A stretch of DNA of 64,000 nt from G020354785 sp964521285 (GTDB taxonomy: Bacteria; Bacteroidota; Bacteroidia; Bacteroidales; UBA10428): assembly GCA_964521285.1 (NCBI GenBank), contig CAZFQS010000010.1, positions 76,741-140,740 on the forward strand. The letters run 5' to 3'. Below, one piece after another: positions 36,731 through 46,243 of the stretch (the stretch's first letter is position 1; each line of letters begins with the position of its first letter). The notes under the pieces were generated by a model that did not search any database, was not told the DNA's origin, and saw nothing but the letters and a program-made list of their open reading frames with translations. Position numbers and translations under genes: made by a program.

Positions 36731-36757
36731 AAAAAAGGGAGGTTTTATACTCCCTTT
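36731..36757 (-). terminator. Intrinsic terminator of the lipoprotein gene
   Basis: AAAGGGAG (36734-36741) and CTCCCTTT (50-57) form a perfect 8-bp stem with an 8-nt loop; on the minus strand a run of T follows the stem. It lies about 30 bp after the stop at 36788, so it ends that transcript and separates it from the PorV-like gene. Confidence 0.85.
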
Positions 36758-36787
36758 AAAGATTATAGATTTCATAATAAATTATTC

Positions 36788-37636
36788 TCAGGGGCAATCA
36801 ATATCCATAAGCAGATTGTTCCAGCAATGCCAGAGTTCATCCCCGAAGGTCTTAGGATCCTTAATTCTGCCTTCTTTAGTTGTTCTGTTCCATTCAATAT
36901 CGGTAAGGTTATCCTCTCCCTTGTTATAGATTTTATAAAAGGCATCAAAGGTTGGGTCATCAACAATGCCATATGAAATATAACCTCCATTTTCAGGACC
37001 TCCCGGAACAATATTTGTATACTTTATATCACCGGTATTATTATTCCAGTCTTTGGTCCAGTCAATTCTTATAAGTTCATGATTCTCTGACGGACTTTTA
37101 TAAAGAATCCAGTAGCCACTTGTCCTGTCGAACCTTGCCACTCCCTCGTACCATTTAAAATCTGTATAGGGATCTATTAATGCAGCTTTCGATATATACA
37201 TCTCCCACTGCACCTCTTCAGATGAAATTATCTTTCCTTTCAGTTTAGCTGTATATGTTGCAGAGCCTATAATATAATCGTATGTCCATCCCCATGTACT
37301 TTCGCCTTCATAAACAGCCTCATGTTTGAATGATTCCAAAAATGCTGTAACAGGCACTGCTCCGGTAACTGCGATTATTAAATTCCAGATACTTACTTTA
37401 GAAAATGCATGACCCCAGTTTTTATGTGTCAGAGTAGATTTTGATAAAGTATCTTCACTATTATTAAAATCAGAAAAATCAATAATAAAAGATTCTTCAG
37501 GAGGTATTTGCGGGGCATCATCACCTTCTGCGTCATCCTTTTTACAACTGAAAATTATTAATGCAGTTAAAAATAATCCTGTAAATAATAATTTTATCAC
37601 AATTTTAATTATTTTAAATGGACGGCTGGTTTTCAT
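36788..37636 (-). CDS. Lipoprotein of unknown function
   Basis: The 282-residue protein has a basic start, a hydrophobic run and a lipobox ending ALIIFSC (Cys31), followed by the acidic linker KKDDAEGDDAP. The mature part is rich in Trp and Tyr (THKNWGHAFSKVSIWN, WGWTYDYIIGSATYTAKL), which suggests a beta-rich sandwich that lies at the cell surface. I do not recognise a named domain. It is a single-gene unit with its own terminator, divergent from the Hsp15 gene. Confidence 0.75.
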   Translation of the reverse strand: MKTSRPFKIIKIVIKLLFTGLFLTALIIFSCKKDDAEGDDAPQIPPEESFIIDFSDFNNSEDTLSKSTLTHKNWGHAFSKVSIWNLIIAVTGAVPVTAFLESFKHEAVYEGESTWGWTYDYIIGSATYTAKLKGKIISSEEVQWEMYISKAALIDPYTDFKWYEGVARFDRTSGYWILYKSPSENHELIRIDWTKDWNNNTGDIKYTNIVPGGPENGGYISYGIVDDPTFDAFYKIYNKGEDNLTDIEWNRTTKEGRIKDPKTFGDELWHCWNNLLMDIDCP

Positions 37637-37739
37637 GATTATTGTATCTTAATTAATTTATAATAAAATTATGGGTTTCAATTTTATAATCCAATTTGGT
37701 ATTTGACTCGTTTTTAACATTTTTAAGAAATTATTCATC

Positions 37740-38117
37740 ATGTCAGAAGAAAATGCAAGAATAGATAAATGGCTTTGGGCTGTAAGGATTTATAAAACCC
37801 GCAGCCAGGCAAGTGAAGCATGTAAAAGAGGCAGGGTTATAGTAAATGGTATTCAGGTAAAACCTTCAAGAGTAATAAAAACCGGGGAGACAATTTTTAT
37901 CAGAAAACCACCGGTAGTATATACTTACAAAATCAAAGAACTGTTGCAGAGACGCCAATCTGCTAAATTGGCCCGGGAATATTATGAAGATCTCACATCT
38001 GTTGAGGAGTTAAATAAACTGAAAATAAATGAAAAGTTATTTTTCAGCAGGGTCAAAGGCTCTGGCAGACCCACAAAAAAGGAAAGAAGGATACTGGATA
38101 AACTGAGAGGAGATTAG
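37740..38117 (+). CDS. hslR: S4-domain RNA-binding protein, Hsp15 family
   Basis: The 125-residue protein opens with the S4 fold: ARIDKWLWAVRIYKTRSQAS, then ACKRGRVIVNGIQVKPSRVI. Hsp15 binds stalled 50S ribosomes that carry peptidyl-tRNA and helps recycle them. The C-terminus is lysine/arginine-rich (GSGRPTKKERRILDKLRGD), typical of the family. It is followed 59 bp later by the DUF4924 gene. Confidence 0.92.
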   Translation: MSEENARIDKWLWAVRIYKTRSQASEACKRGRVIVNGIQVKPSRVIKTGETIFIRKPPVVYTYKIKELLQRRQSAKLAREYYEDLTSVEELNKLKINEKLFFSRVKGSGRPTKKERRILDKLRGD

Positions 38118-38176
38118 TATTTAGTGTAGGCAAATTTGAACTAATTTTGTACTGTAATCTTTTAAAGTAGTTAATT

Positions 38177-38713
38177 ATGCTTATTGCACAGGAGAAAAGA
38201 AAGTCAAATATTGCAGAATACGTATTATATATGTTGCAGGTTGAGGATGTAATAAGAGCATATAAATTTAATATTGATTTAATTGATAAAAATATTATAT
38301 CACAATATAATAAACCGGACAGTGTAAAAAAGGAGATTAGAAACTGGTATGCCAATTTAATTCTGATGATGCATGAGGAATATATAAAAGAGAAAGGGCA
38401 CCTGAGATTTGTAAAAAATATAATTAATGATTTGAATGATTTGCATATCAGGTTATTAACAAAGAAGAAAGACACAAAATATATTGAATTATACAGGTGG
38501 GCTGTTGATAATATCCAGGAATTCAAGCAGAAACTACAGGATCCCCGCCTTAATGAAATAGAAATTTGTTTCAGCGGACTTTATGCCTTGTTATTATTGA
38601 GACTGCAAAAAAGGAAAGTAAATGCCGAAACCAGGCAGGCCATGATGACATTCAGCAATTTATTAGCACTGCTTTCGGTAAGATTTAAGGAACAGGAAAA
38701 TAAGAACAGTTAG
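38177..38713 (+). CDS. DUF4924 family protein
   Basis: The 178-residue soluble helical protein begins MLIAQEKRKSNIAEYVLYML and contains the WYANLILMMHEEYIKEKGH segment typical of DUF4924, a family found almost only in Bacteroidota. Its function is unknown. No signal peptide or membrane segment is present. It ends one base before the convergent flavin-reductase gene. Confidence 0.85.
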   Translation: MLIAQEKRKSNIAEYVLYMLQVEDVIRAYKFNIDLIDKNIISQYNKPDSVKKEIRNWYANLILMMHEEYIKEKGHLRFVKNIINDLNDLHIRLLTKKKDTKYIELYRWAVDNIQEFKQKLQDPRLNEIEICFSGLYALLLLRLQKRKVNAETRQAMMTFSNLLALLSVRFKEQENKNS

Positions 38714-38714
38714 T

Positions 38715-39239
38715 TTATTTTTGTTTGTAGCAGTTAACTATCTCAGCAATATAAAACCTGTGAAAATCCGCGGTTGGATAGTTCTGGTGTGCTATTTCTG
38801 GTATTATAAAATTTTCCGGGATTAAATCATTGAAATAGAGTTTCCGGCACTCAAGAAAAAGCCGTGACTGTTCATAGCATATATTCCCCAGATCTGTTTC
38901 CAGGGGCTTTAAACCTGCAGCTTCAACCTTATTGATATTCCGCCCTGATTTGGAACCGCATATTTGAAGTATTTTCCTGTATTTTTCTTCGAAAAAACTT
39001 AAAGTATAGTAATCATATTTTTCAGCAAAATTATAGGTATGCCGCTGTGGGCGGATAAAACATATAGCTATTGGCTTGTTCCATAATATTCCCATAGTTC
39101 CCCAGCTTGCTGTCATCATGTTAAAATCATCAATCTTACCGGCAGTAATAAGCATCCAGTCCTTACCAATTATTTTAAATACATTCTCATTCAAAGATTC
39201 AACTTCAACTTTTTTAAATTTATTGCTTGCTTTATCCAT
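38715..39239 (-). CDS. Flavin reductase-like (FMN-binding split barrel) protein
   Basis: The 174-residue protein has the split-barrel flavin site: KDWMLITAGKIDDFNMMTAS, then WGTMGILWNKPIAICFIRPQ, where the Thr/Ser-rich loop binds FMN. Proteins of this kind reduce or simply bind flavin. The downstream segment RHTYNFAEKYDYYTLSFF fits the family. It is a single gene on the minus strand between two plus-strand units. Confidence 0.85.
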   Translation of the reverse strand: MDKASNKFKKVEVESLNENVFKIIGKDWMLITAGKIDDFNMMTASWGTMGILWNKPIAICFIRPQRHTYNFAEKYDYYTLSFFEEKYRKILQICGSKSGRNINKVEAAGLKPLETDLGNICYEQSRLFLECRKLYFNDLIPENFIIPEIAHQNYPTADFHRFYIAEIVNCYKQK

Positions 39240-39414
39240 GATGATTTGATTTTTTGATTTTAGCCAGAATTAAATATAAGATTAATAAGTCCTAATTTTA
39301 AATGACTTATCAATTTTTTATTATATTGGGCAAAATAATTAATATTTTTAGAAAAATTGATCTTCTTACATTTTTATGTTAATAATTATTCAACGGATTA
39401 TAAAATAAACACGA

Positions 39415-40368
39415 ATGTATGAATCACTGAAGTTGCTGGATAATCTCCGGTTAAACTTTTCTCCGCAAGCACTTTTTATATTAAACATTACAATTGCATT
39501 CATTATGTTCGGGGTTGCCTTACAGATTAAAGTTGAACACTTTAAAAGGCTTGTAAAGAAACCGAAATCAACCATTATAGGTGTTATTTCCCAGTTTGTC
39601 CTGCTCCCCGCAGTCACATGTGCTATTGCCATTTTATTGAGAAAATATATAACTCCTACAATCGGACTGGGAATGATTCTGGTAGCTTCCTGTCCCGGAG
39701 GTAATATTTCCAATTTTATCTCATCCCTGGCAAAGGGCAATGTGGCACTATCTGTAAGTCTGACTGCAATAGCTACTTTAGCTGCAATAATTATGACACC
39801 GCTTAATTTTAAAATATGGGGAGAAATTTTTTTATTCTATATGAGTAAAATAAATCCTGATTTTTTTCCAAAGCTAAGAATAGATCCTGTAAGTATGTTT
39901 ATGACTGTTTTTATTATTCTGGGGATACCATTACTTGCAGGAATGTGGGTTAACAGAAAATTTCCTGCAACTACCGAAAAGATTGTTAAGCCAATAAAGA
40001 CTTTATCTATAGTAATTTTTGGGGGAATGGTTATTTCTGCTTTTATAAGTAATTACGAATATTTTATTGACTATATAAAATATATATTTATCATAGTATT
40101 AATGCACAATGGTTTAGCATTAGCCACGGGTTTTGGTTTTTCCTCTCTTTTAGGGGTTGGCAGTTATGACAGGCGATCAATAACTATTGAAACCGGAATT
40201 CAGAATTCGGCACTTGCCCTGGTACTGCTTTTGGTTACCGGTATTTTCCCTGAAGAAGGTATTGGAGGGATGGCATTTATAGCTGCCTGGTGGGGAATAT
40301 GGCACATATTATCCGGACTGGGTTTAGCGTCATTGTGGTCGCTTAAGCCGGTTCTCAAACAAATATGA
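39415..40368 (+). CDS. Bile acid:sodium symporter (BASS) family transporter
   Basis: The 317-residue polytopic protein has the BASS/SBF signatures: MILVASCPGGNISNFISSLA (sodium and substrate crossing helix, with NxSN) and ITIETGIQNSALALVLL (ExGxQN in the second repeat). The likely role is Na+-driven uptake of organic anions such as pantoate or keto acids; bile acids are not implied. It is 65 bp upstream of the acyltransferase gene. Confidence 0.9.
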   Translation: MYESLKLLDNLRLNFSPQALFILNITIAFIMFGVALQIKVEHFKRLVKKPKSTIIGVISQFVLLPAVTCAIAILLRKYITPTIGLGMILVASCPGGNISNFISSLAKGNVALSVSLTAIATLAAIIMTPLNFKIWGEIFLFYMSKINPDFFPKLRIDPVSMFMTVFIILGIPLLAGMWVNRKFPATTEKIVKPIKTLSIVIFGGMVISAFISNYEYFIDYIKYIFIIVLMHNGLALATGFGFSSLLGVGSYDRRSITIETGIQNSALALVLLLVTGIFPEEGIGGMAFIAAWWGIWHILSGLGLASLWSLKPVLKQI

Positions 40369-40432
40369 TAAAGACCTTGATTATGAAACTGAATATTATA
40401 TTATGCAATTTTAACTGAATTTCTGATACTAT

Positions 40433-41794
40433 ATGAGCAGAACAATAGATCAATGGAGCTGGGATTACTGGCTGTTACAACAATATGTTAACCTGTTTTA
40501 CAGGTCTTATTTTAAAAAAATATTTGTTAATAATCTGAATAATTTACCCAGAAACCAGCCGGTAATACTTGCACCCAATCATCAAAATGCATTAATAGAT
40601 GCACTTGCATTTGTTTATTCTGCCAAATGCCAGCCCGTATTTCTGGCCAGGGCAGATGTATTTAAAGGCCGGGTTCTTATTCATTTTCTTAATTTCCTTA
40701 ATATTATGCCTATATACAGAATGAGAGATGGTGCTTCAAGTCTTAAAAAAAATGAGGAAGTTTTTGAAAAGACCCTGGCGGTATTAAAGAATAAATATAA
40801 TCCACTATTATTATTCCCTGAGGGAACACATGGCGATAAAAGGCGATTGCGGCCACTGAAGAAAGGAATATTCAGGATAGCTTTTATGGCTCAGGAGTTT
40901 TATAAAAACAACCAGGGAGTAAAGATTGTACCGGTCGGAATAGATTATAGTAATTACCAGAAGTTCAGAAGCACACTGTTTATAAATTATGGAAAACCGG
41001 TTGAAGTATCAGAGTATTATAATTTATATGCTGAAAATAGTATAGAGGCTATAAATCAACTCAGAGAAAGACTGGCCAGGGAAATTAGTAAATTGATGAT
41101 TGACATACAAACAGAAGAATATTATGATTTATATCAGAACCTTCGTATTATATACAATTCAGAAATGCGAAAAAAGTTAAATATAACCGGAAAATCTCTG
41201 CTTGATAAATTTACAGCCGATAAAAAAATGATTTCTATTCTCGATCAATATACAGACAGAAATCCCAAAGAAATTAATTCGCTTGATAAAAAGGTATCGA
41301 AGTATATGGAGGGATTAAACAAACTGAATTTACGTGAATGGGTTTTGCGCAAGGATTTCTATCCGCTGATAACCAGATGTTTGGAAGCATTATCATTATT
41401 AATTTTATTACCCATTCACATGCTTGGTCTGGTTAACAACTATATACCATATAAAATACCGGCTGTATATACTAAAAAAATAAAAGATCCTCAATTTCAC
41501 AGTTCATTTAAACTTGTTCTGGCATTGGTATTCTTTTCTGCATATTATATTATTCTTGTAGTACTCGGCTTGATCTTTATTAATCCTTTATGGTTAAAAC
41601 TTGCTTATTTCCTTACTATACCATTAACAGGATTAATTGCTTTTAAATACTATATCAGATTAAAAAAACTGTGGGCAAAGTTCAGGTACAGCAGGCTGGT
41701 TAAGAAAAGGAACAATAAGATACAGGAACTTAAAAGATTACGGAAAGATATTATAGATAAGATGAATAATATCATTAAAAACAGTATTGATTAA
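40433..41794 (+). CDS. PlsC-type glycerolipid acyltransferase
   Basis: The 453-residue protein has an acyltransferase domain in its first half: APNHQNALIDAL (His50, Asp56) and LLLFPEGTHGDKRRLRPL for the phosphate-binding EGT loop. The spacing H-x5-D differs from the usual H-x4-D, but I have seen NHQNAL(M/I)D in Bacteroidota members. Membrane helices occur at about 320-340 and 355-410, and the basic end RLVKKRNNKIQELKRLRKD is coiled. It would acylate lysophosphatidate or glycerol phosphate at the inner membrane. The stop is 4 bp before the SDR start, so the two genes are coupled. Confidence 0.85.
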   Translation: MSRTIDQWSWDYWLLQQYVNLFYRSYFKKIFVNNLNNLPRNQPVILAPNHQNALIDALAFVYSAKCQPVFLARADVFKGRVLIHFLNFLNIMPIYRMRDGASSLKKNEEVFEKTLAVLKNKYNPLLLFPEGTHGDKRRLRPLKKGIFRIAFMAQEFYKNNQGVKIVPVGIDYSNYQKFRSTLFINYGKPVEVSEYYNLYAENSIEAINQLRERLAREISKLMIDIQTEEYYDLYQNLRIIYNSEMRKKLNITGKSLLDKFTADKKMISILDQYTDRNPKEINSLDKKVSKYMEGLNKLNLREWVLRKDFYPLITRCLEALSLLILLPIHMLGLVNNYIPYKIPAVYTKKIKDPQFHSSFKLVLALVFFSAYYIILVVLGLIFINPLWLKLAYFLTIPLTGLIAFKYYIRLKKLWAKFRYSRLVKKRNNKIQELKRLRKDIIDKMNNIIKNSID

Positions 41795-41798
41795 TGTT

Positions 41799-42602
41799 AT
41801 GAGAATGGACTTTTCAAATAAAATAGTCTGGATAACCGGCGCATCCTCAGGAATTGGTGAGGCACTGGCTTCTGAATATATAAACAGGGGAGCTAAAATC
41901 ATTATATCTTCACCTGAAGTTGATAAGTTATATGCACTAAGTGATAATTTTAATTCTCTGCGTCCCGGGTCTTCAACAGTAGTACCTCTTGATTTGACAA
42001 GAGGTAATGAAATTCCCGCCATAGTTGAAAAGGTAATAAAGCAGATGGGGAGAATAGATATACTGATTAATAGTGCAGGAATAAGTCAAAGGTCACTTGC
42101 AATTGAAACACCTGTTGAAATTGACAGAAAAGTATTTGAGATAAATTACTTTGGAACAATAGCCTTAACAAAATCTGTCTTACCCCATATGATCAGTAAA
42201 GGAGGTGGAACAGTTGCTGTTATTAGCAGTATAGTAGGCAAGTTTGGTTTCCCGCTCCGCTCAGCATATTCTGCATCAAAACATGCCTTGCATGGTTTTT
42301 TTGAAACCATAAGGGCAGAGCTGAAGAAAGAAAATATTAATGTTACTATAATTTGCCCGGGCAGAGTACAGACAAACATTTCTGTAAATGCTATTACCAG
42401 GGATGGGAAACCTTACGGGATTATGGATAAAGGACAGTCAAAGGGAATATCAGCAGAAAAATGTGCAAGGAAAATAGTGAGGGCGATTAAAAAGAAACGG
42501 AAAGAAGTATATGTTGGGGGTAGTGAATTAATAATGCCTTACATTAAGAAGTATTTCCCCGGGTTATTCTATTTATTATTATCGAAAGTAAAACCAACCT
42601 AA
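41799..42602 (+). CDS. Short-chain dehydrogenase/reductase
   Basis: The protein of about 267 residues has the SDR signatures VWITGASSGIGEALASEY (cofactor), LINSAGISQRS (NNAG-like), VAVISSIVGKFG and YSASKHALHGFF (catalytic Tyr and Lys). I take ATG at 41799, just after the acyltransferase stop; a TTG at 41787 extends the frame upstream but overlaps that gene. The DhrS-like C-terminus (GLFYLLLSKV) is hydrophobic, fitting a lipid-linked substrate. Context suggests reduction of a keto-lipid or long-chain intermediate. Confidence 0.88.
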   Translation: MRMDFSNKIVWITGASSGIGEALASEYINRGAKIIISSPEVDKLYALSDNFNSLRPGSSTVVPLDLTRGNEIPAIVEKVIKQMGRIDILINSAGISQRSLAIETPVEIDRKVFEINYFGTIALTKSVLPHMISKGGGTVAVISSIVGKFGFPLRSAYSASKHALHGFFETIRAELKKENINVTIICPGRVQTNISVNAITRDGKPYGIMDKGQSKGISAEKCARKIVRAIKKKRKEVYVGGSELIMPYIKKYFPGLFYLLLSKVKPT

Positions 42603-42665
42603 ATTATCAAAAATATTATTATATTTAGTTCGGAATTTTTCAGAATCATATGTTAAGAATTCTTT

Positions 42666-43730
42666 ATGAATGAGAAAATTATAAGCGGAATTCAGCAAGT
42701 AGGCATTGGTGTGCCAAATGTTCATGTAGCATGGAAATGGTACAAGGAACATTTCGGGGTTGATATAAGAGTGTTTGAAGAATTTGCTACTGCTGAGCTT
42801 ATGAGACAATATACCGGAGGAGAAGCTCAGAAAAGGCATGCGGCCCTGGCATTAAACTTGCAGGGTGGGGGAGGTTTTGAGATATGGCAATATACAGATA
42901 GAACACCTCAACCTCCGAAATTTGAATTGCAAATTGGTGATCTTGGTATTTTTGCCGCTAAAATAAAGAGTAAAGATGTTCAAGCAACATATGATTTTTT
43001 TAAATCCAGAAACATAAATTTTCTTACTGATATCCTGACAGATCCGGAAGGTCATAATCATTTCTTTATGAAAGATCCTTATGGAAATATTTTCCAGATT
43101 GTACCAAGCAGGTCCTGGTTTAAAAATGAAAGAAAGCTAACCGGTGCAGTTTATGGAGTAATACTTGGGGTATCGGATATTGAAAACTCAAAGATTTTTT
43201 ATGGCAGTATTCTGGGATATGATGATGTTATATATGATGAAACTGGTGTTTTTGAGGAATATAAATCATTGTCAGGAGGAGACAGAAAAATAAGAAGGAT
43301 ATTAATACGACATAGTAAACCACGTCTGGGAGCTTTCAGTCCGATTTTTGGTTCAAGCCAGATTGAACTGGTTCAGGTCCTTGACAGAGAGCCAAAAAAG
43401 ATTTACCATGACCGGTTTTGGGGAGATTTGGGATTTATTCATATTTGCTTTGACATCAGAGGAATGAACCTGCTGCGTGAGGAATGCAAGGAAAAAGGAT
43501 ATCCGTTTACTGTTGATGCCGGGGATACTTTTGATATAGGTGCAGCATCAGGAGCCTTCTCTTATACTGAAGATCCGGATGGGACATTAATTGAATTCGT
43601 TGAAACTCACAAAATACCAATCTTAAAAAAGTTAGGATTATACCTGAATTTAAGACACAGAAAACCGGAAAAGTCTTTACCCCGGTGGTTGTTAAAGGCT
43701 ATTTCCTTTAACAGGGTGAAGAATATTTAA
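42666..43730 (+). CDS. Tandem VOC (glyoxalase/dioxygenase-fold) protein
   Basis: The 354-residue protein holds two VOC modules, at about 8-150 and 165-320. HVAWKWYKEHFGVDIR and HNHFFMKDPYGNIFQIV bracket the first, VSDIENSKIFYGSILGY and EDPDGTLIEFVETH the second. Metal-ligand candidates are His (FIHICF) and the glutamates of QIVP/LIEFVE-type strands. The substrate is unknown. It starts 63 bp after the SDR gene and ends 4 bp before the convergent DUF4340 gene. Confidence 0.82.
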   Translation: MNEKIISGIQQVGIGVPNVHVAWKWYKEHFGVDIRVFEEFATAELMRQYTGGEAQKRHAALALNLQGGGGFEIWQYTDRTPQPPKFELQIGDLGIFAAKIKSKDVQATYDFFKSRNINFLTDILTDPEGHNHFFMKDPYGNIFQIVPSRSWFKNERKLTGAVYGVILGVSDIENSKIFYGSILGYDDVIYDETGVFEEYKSLSGGDRKIRRILIRHSKPRLGAFSPIFGSSQIELVQVLDREPKKIYHDRFWGDLGFIHICFDIRGMNLLREECKEKGYPFTVDAGDTFDIGAASGAFSYTEDPDGTLIEFVETHKIPILKKLGLYLNLRHRKPEKSLPRWLLKAISFNRVKNI

Positions 43731-43734
43731 AAGT

Positions 43735-44721
43735 CTATTTCAATTCTCCGGGCACTAAAAACTTATTCCTCCCGATAAAAATCTTTTCTGTAAGTTTAGA
43801 TTTCCGGCCACTGAAAAAAGTCCCTTCATTTAAAGATGAAGTTATCAGATACCTGTTAATTGTATCTGCTTTAAACGCTTTAACCTGAATGGGTTTGACA
43901 AAATTGTCACCTTCAATTTTTAAAGTTAAGTCCGGTTCGCCATACAGGGGCTTTTGATCATCAATGAAATCTGAACTTGTTAACCAGGATATTGAGTTAA
44001 AATAGTCAGCTACAGAGCCTGAATCAGCCATTAATCCGTTTACCAGCCATTTGCCTCCTTCTTTAACCATATAAAAGGAGCTGTCAGCAGGATATGTAAA
44101 TGAAAGCCTTGTCCAGTCACTTTTATTGGATCTGAGTATCGATTTATTTCTAAAATCATTCAGTTCCCTGTTAAGTGTCATACCTAAATACCCTTCCACA
44201 ACATAGACTATCTTATCATTGGCAATTCTTACATATGTAGTAATTGTGCCCCTTTGATTATAATAACAAGCCATCTGATCCTTAGGTTGCTGATATAAAA
44301 ACTTGCCGAAATATATGTCGGCTCCGGTCTTTTTTCCTGTAATTAGTTTTACCCTGGTTGCCAGAGAATCGGTTACTTCAAATTGTTTCCACCTTGACTT
44401 GTCTGTTGCAGCAACTCTCTTTGGCTTAAGTTCTGTAAGAGTCTTCAGGATATTATTAACTATATTTTCGTCAGCATTAAATATTTTTTGCTGGGATTTA
44501 ATCTTCCACAAGTGACCTTTCCTTTGAATCTCAACAGGTTCATCTCTGTTTCTTTTTGGATAAATAATAATTGAAGTCACCCTGGATGTATCAATATCAA
44601 CAATATTTGAGCGAAAAGTCCTCTCCCCTTTCCTTGAGTCCATATAAAATATTATAATAACCAGGATTAAAAGGACAGCAAAAATTATTATTAATGATTT
44701 AATATTTAATTTTTTATACAT
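43735..44721 (-). CDS. DUF4340 protein of a GldG-type ABC operon
   Basis: The 328-residue protein has an N-terminal membrane anchor (about 8-27) and a periplasmic part with VTSIIIYPKRNRDEPVEIQR and repeated beta strands, matching DUF4340. Such proteins accompany GldG-like proteins in ABC operons of many phyla. Its start overlaps the GldG-like stop by 8 bp. Function is unknown; it may be the substrate-contacting part of the transporter. Confidence 0.85.
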   Translation of the reverse strand: MYKKLNIKSLIIIFAVLLILVIIIFYMDSRKGERTFRSNIVDIDTSRVTSIIIYPKRNRDEPVEIQRKGHLWKIKSQQKIFNADENIVNNILKTLTELKPKRVAATDKSRWKQFEVTDSLATRVKLITGKKTGADIYFGKFLYQQPKDQMACYYNQRGTITTYVRIANDKIVYVVEGYLGMTLNRELNDFRNKSILRSNKSDWTRLSFTYPADSSFYMVKEGGKWLVNGLMADSGSVADYFNSISWLTSSDFIDDQKPLYGEPDLTLKIEGDNFVKPIQVKAFKADTINRYLITSSLNEGTFFSGRKSKLTEKIFIGRNKFLVPGELK

Positions 44722-46228
44722 AACCTGCCTCCATTCTTTTAATTCGTATGGTTTGTTTACGTTGTATTCTTATTATACCATAAATAATAATCAATATTAA
44801 AGGAAGTAAGAAGTTCAGATACTTGAGAAAAGTTCTTTTACCATCCTCAATGTCGTCCAGTGGTCTTGAAGTAGCTCCCTTTGTTCGTAGTTCTATTAAT
44901 CCTGTATCATCAGATAACCAGTCTATGGAATTAACCATCAAGCTGACATTATCGGGATTAACCTGTCCTCTCTGCCTCCCTCCCAGGGGGAAGTCTCCAT
45001 CCCCTACAACAACCATCTTTGAGTTTTCATTACCGCCAATATTTCCCTCCAGGGCAGCAGCAACAACGAGGCCGGAAATAGGAAAATCATTTTGTGTCCA
45101 TTCTCTGCCTGCCAGGTCATATATTGAATATGATGTCTTGGTTCCGGAATTTTCGGAAGTCCTTGCCAGAGGAATAAATTTTACACTCGAGTCTCCTGCA
45201 AAATTTAAAGAACTCGCAAACTCAAGAACAACCTGTTCCAATCCTGAAGAAATGGGATGGTCTTCAAAATTATTTATAATCGGAATGTAAAAAAACTGAA
45301 CAGGCTGGATACTGATATAACCGTCTCTTTCACTCTGCAGGGCAACTGTATGACATTGTGCATCCACAATATAATTATTATTAACATCAATACCCTTACG
45401 GCTTAGCCATATTTCAAGGCCTGTATTAACAGGCATTCCATATTGTTTATCTTCACTTGTACCAACCCTGTTAATTGCAACAAATAATCTTCCTCCCCTG
45501 GCTATAAAAGCATCGAGCTGCCTTAAATGACTATCGGGAAGCGAATCTTTTGGTGCTACTATAGCCAGAGTGTTGTAATTATCAAGTTCTGATGTAGAGT
45601 CAGTTAAAGTTACTGGCTGAACTTTATATAAAACTTCCAGAGAATATATTACTTCCTGAAGCTGTTGTAAAGGTGCTTCACCGTGGCCCTGCAGAATACC
45701 AACCAGTGGCTTGTCAGTTAAGGAAAGTTTTTTAATTGCTGTTGTAAGATTATATTCCATGCCAACAGAAGACTCAATTACAGGGATAACTTCCGACTCT
45801 TCTCCTACCTGGATAAAGGCGCCCATATACCCTTTCTGAAATTTTATTTCGTCCTTTTCTCTTGAAGGAATATTTTGGGGCATGATACCTGATTGAACAG
45901 CCTCCTGTTCAATACTTTCATCTTTTAACGGATCAATAAATTCATAAACGAGCATACCTTTGGCAATATTGGAATATTCAATAAGCATATCTTTGAAATC
46001 TCTCCTGACATTTTCGCGGTCAGGAGGCAGGTTCTTTGAAAAATATGCAGTTATTGTCACGGATTCCTGTAAATTCCTTAAAATGTCCTTTGTAGACTTG
46101 CTTAAAGTGTACCGGTCATCTTCTGTTAGATCCAGCCGAAAGAAGAACCTGTTTGACAATATGTTCAGAAGAATAATTACTCCTGATACAAGTATTATAA
46201 AATATGTTATTGTTGATTTTGATTTCAT
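44714..46228 (-). CDS. GldG-family ABC-associated protein
   Basis: The 504-residue protein has membrane helices at both ends (about 7-27 and 470-490) and a large extracytoplasmic domain with SKSTKDILRNLQESVTITAY, PLVGILQGHGEAPLQQLQ and NTLAIVAPKDSLPDSHLRQL, typical of GldG/IFT52-like proteins. In gliding Bacteroidota GldG works with GldF and GldA, but related operons occur in non-gliders. It is third in the operon, 15 bp after the permease. Confidence 0.86.
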   Translation of the reverse strand: MKSKSTITYFIILVSGVIILLNILSNRFFFRLDLTEDDRYTLSKSTKDILRNLQESVTITAYFSKNLPPDRENVRRDFKDMLIEYSNIAKGMLVYEFIDPLKDESIEQEAVQSGIMPQNIPSREKDEIKFQKGYMGAFIQVGEESEVIPVIESSVGMEYNLTTAIKKLSLTDKPLVGILQGHGEAPLQQLQEVIYSLEVLYKVQPVTLTDSTSELDNYNTLAIVAPKDSLPDSHLRQLDAFIARGGRLFVAINRVGTSEDKQYGMPVNTGLEIWLSRKGIDVNNNYIVDAQCHTVALQSERDGYISIQPVQFFYIPIINNFEDHPISSGLEQVVLEFASSLNFAGDSSVKFIPLARTSENSGTKTSYSIYDLAGREWTQNDFPISGLVVAAALEGNIGGNENSKMVVVGDGDFPLGGRQRGQVNPDNVSLMVNSIDWLSDDTGLIELRTKGATSRPLDDIEDGKRTFLKYLNFLLPLILIIIYGIIRIQRKQTIRIKRMEAGYV

Positions 46229-46243
46229 TTTATTAAAGCATGA

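Noticed and set aside
38053..38526. 157-codon minus-strand frame overlapping the Hsp15 end and DUF4924
   Set aside because: Phe/Ser/Ile-rich shadow of two well-supported plus-strand genes.
41787..41798. TTG start for the SDR gene, overlapping the acyltransferase end
   Set aside because: An ATG at 41799, just after the upstream stop, leaves the cofactor motif at the usual distance and needs no rare start codon.
44823..45290. 155-codon plus-strand frame inside the GldG-like gene
   Set aside because: Antisense shadow; the GldG frame carries the motifs.
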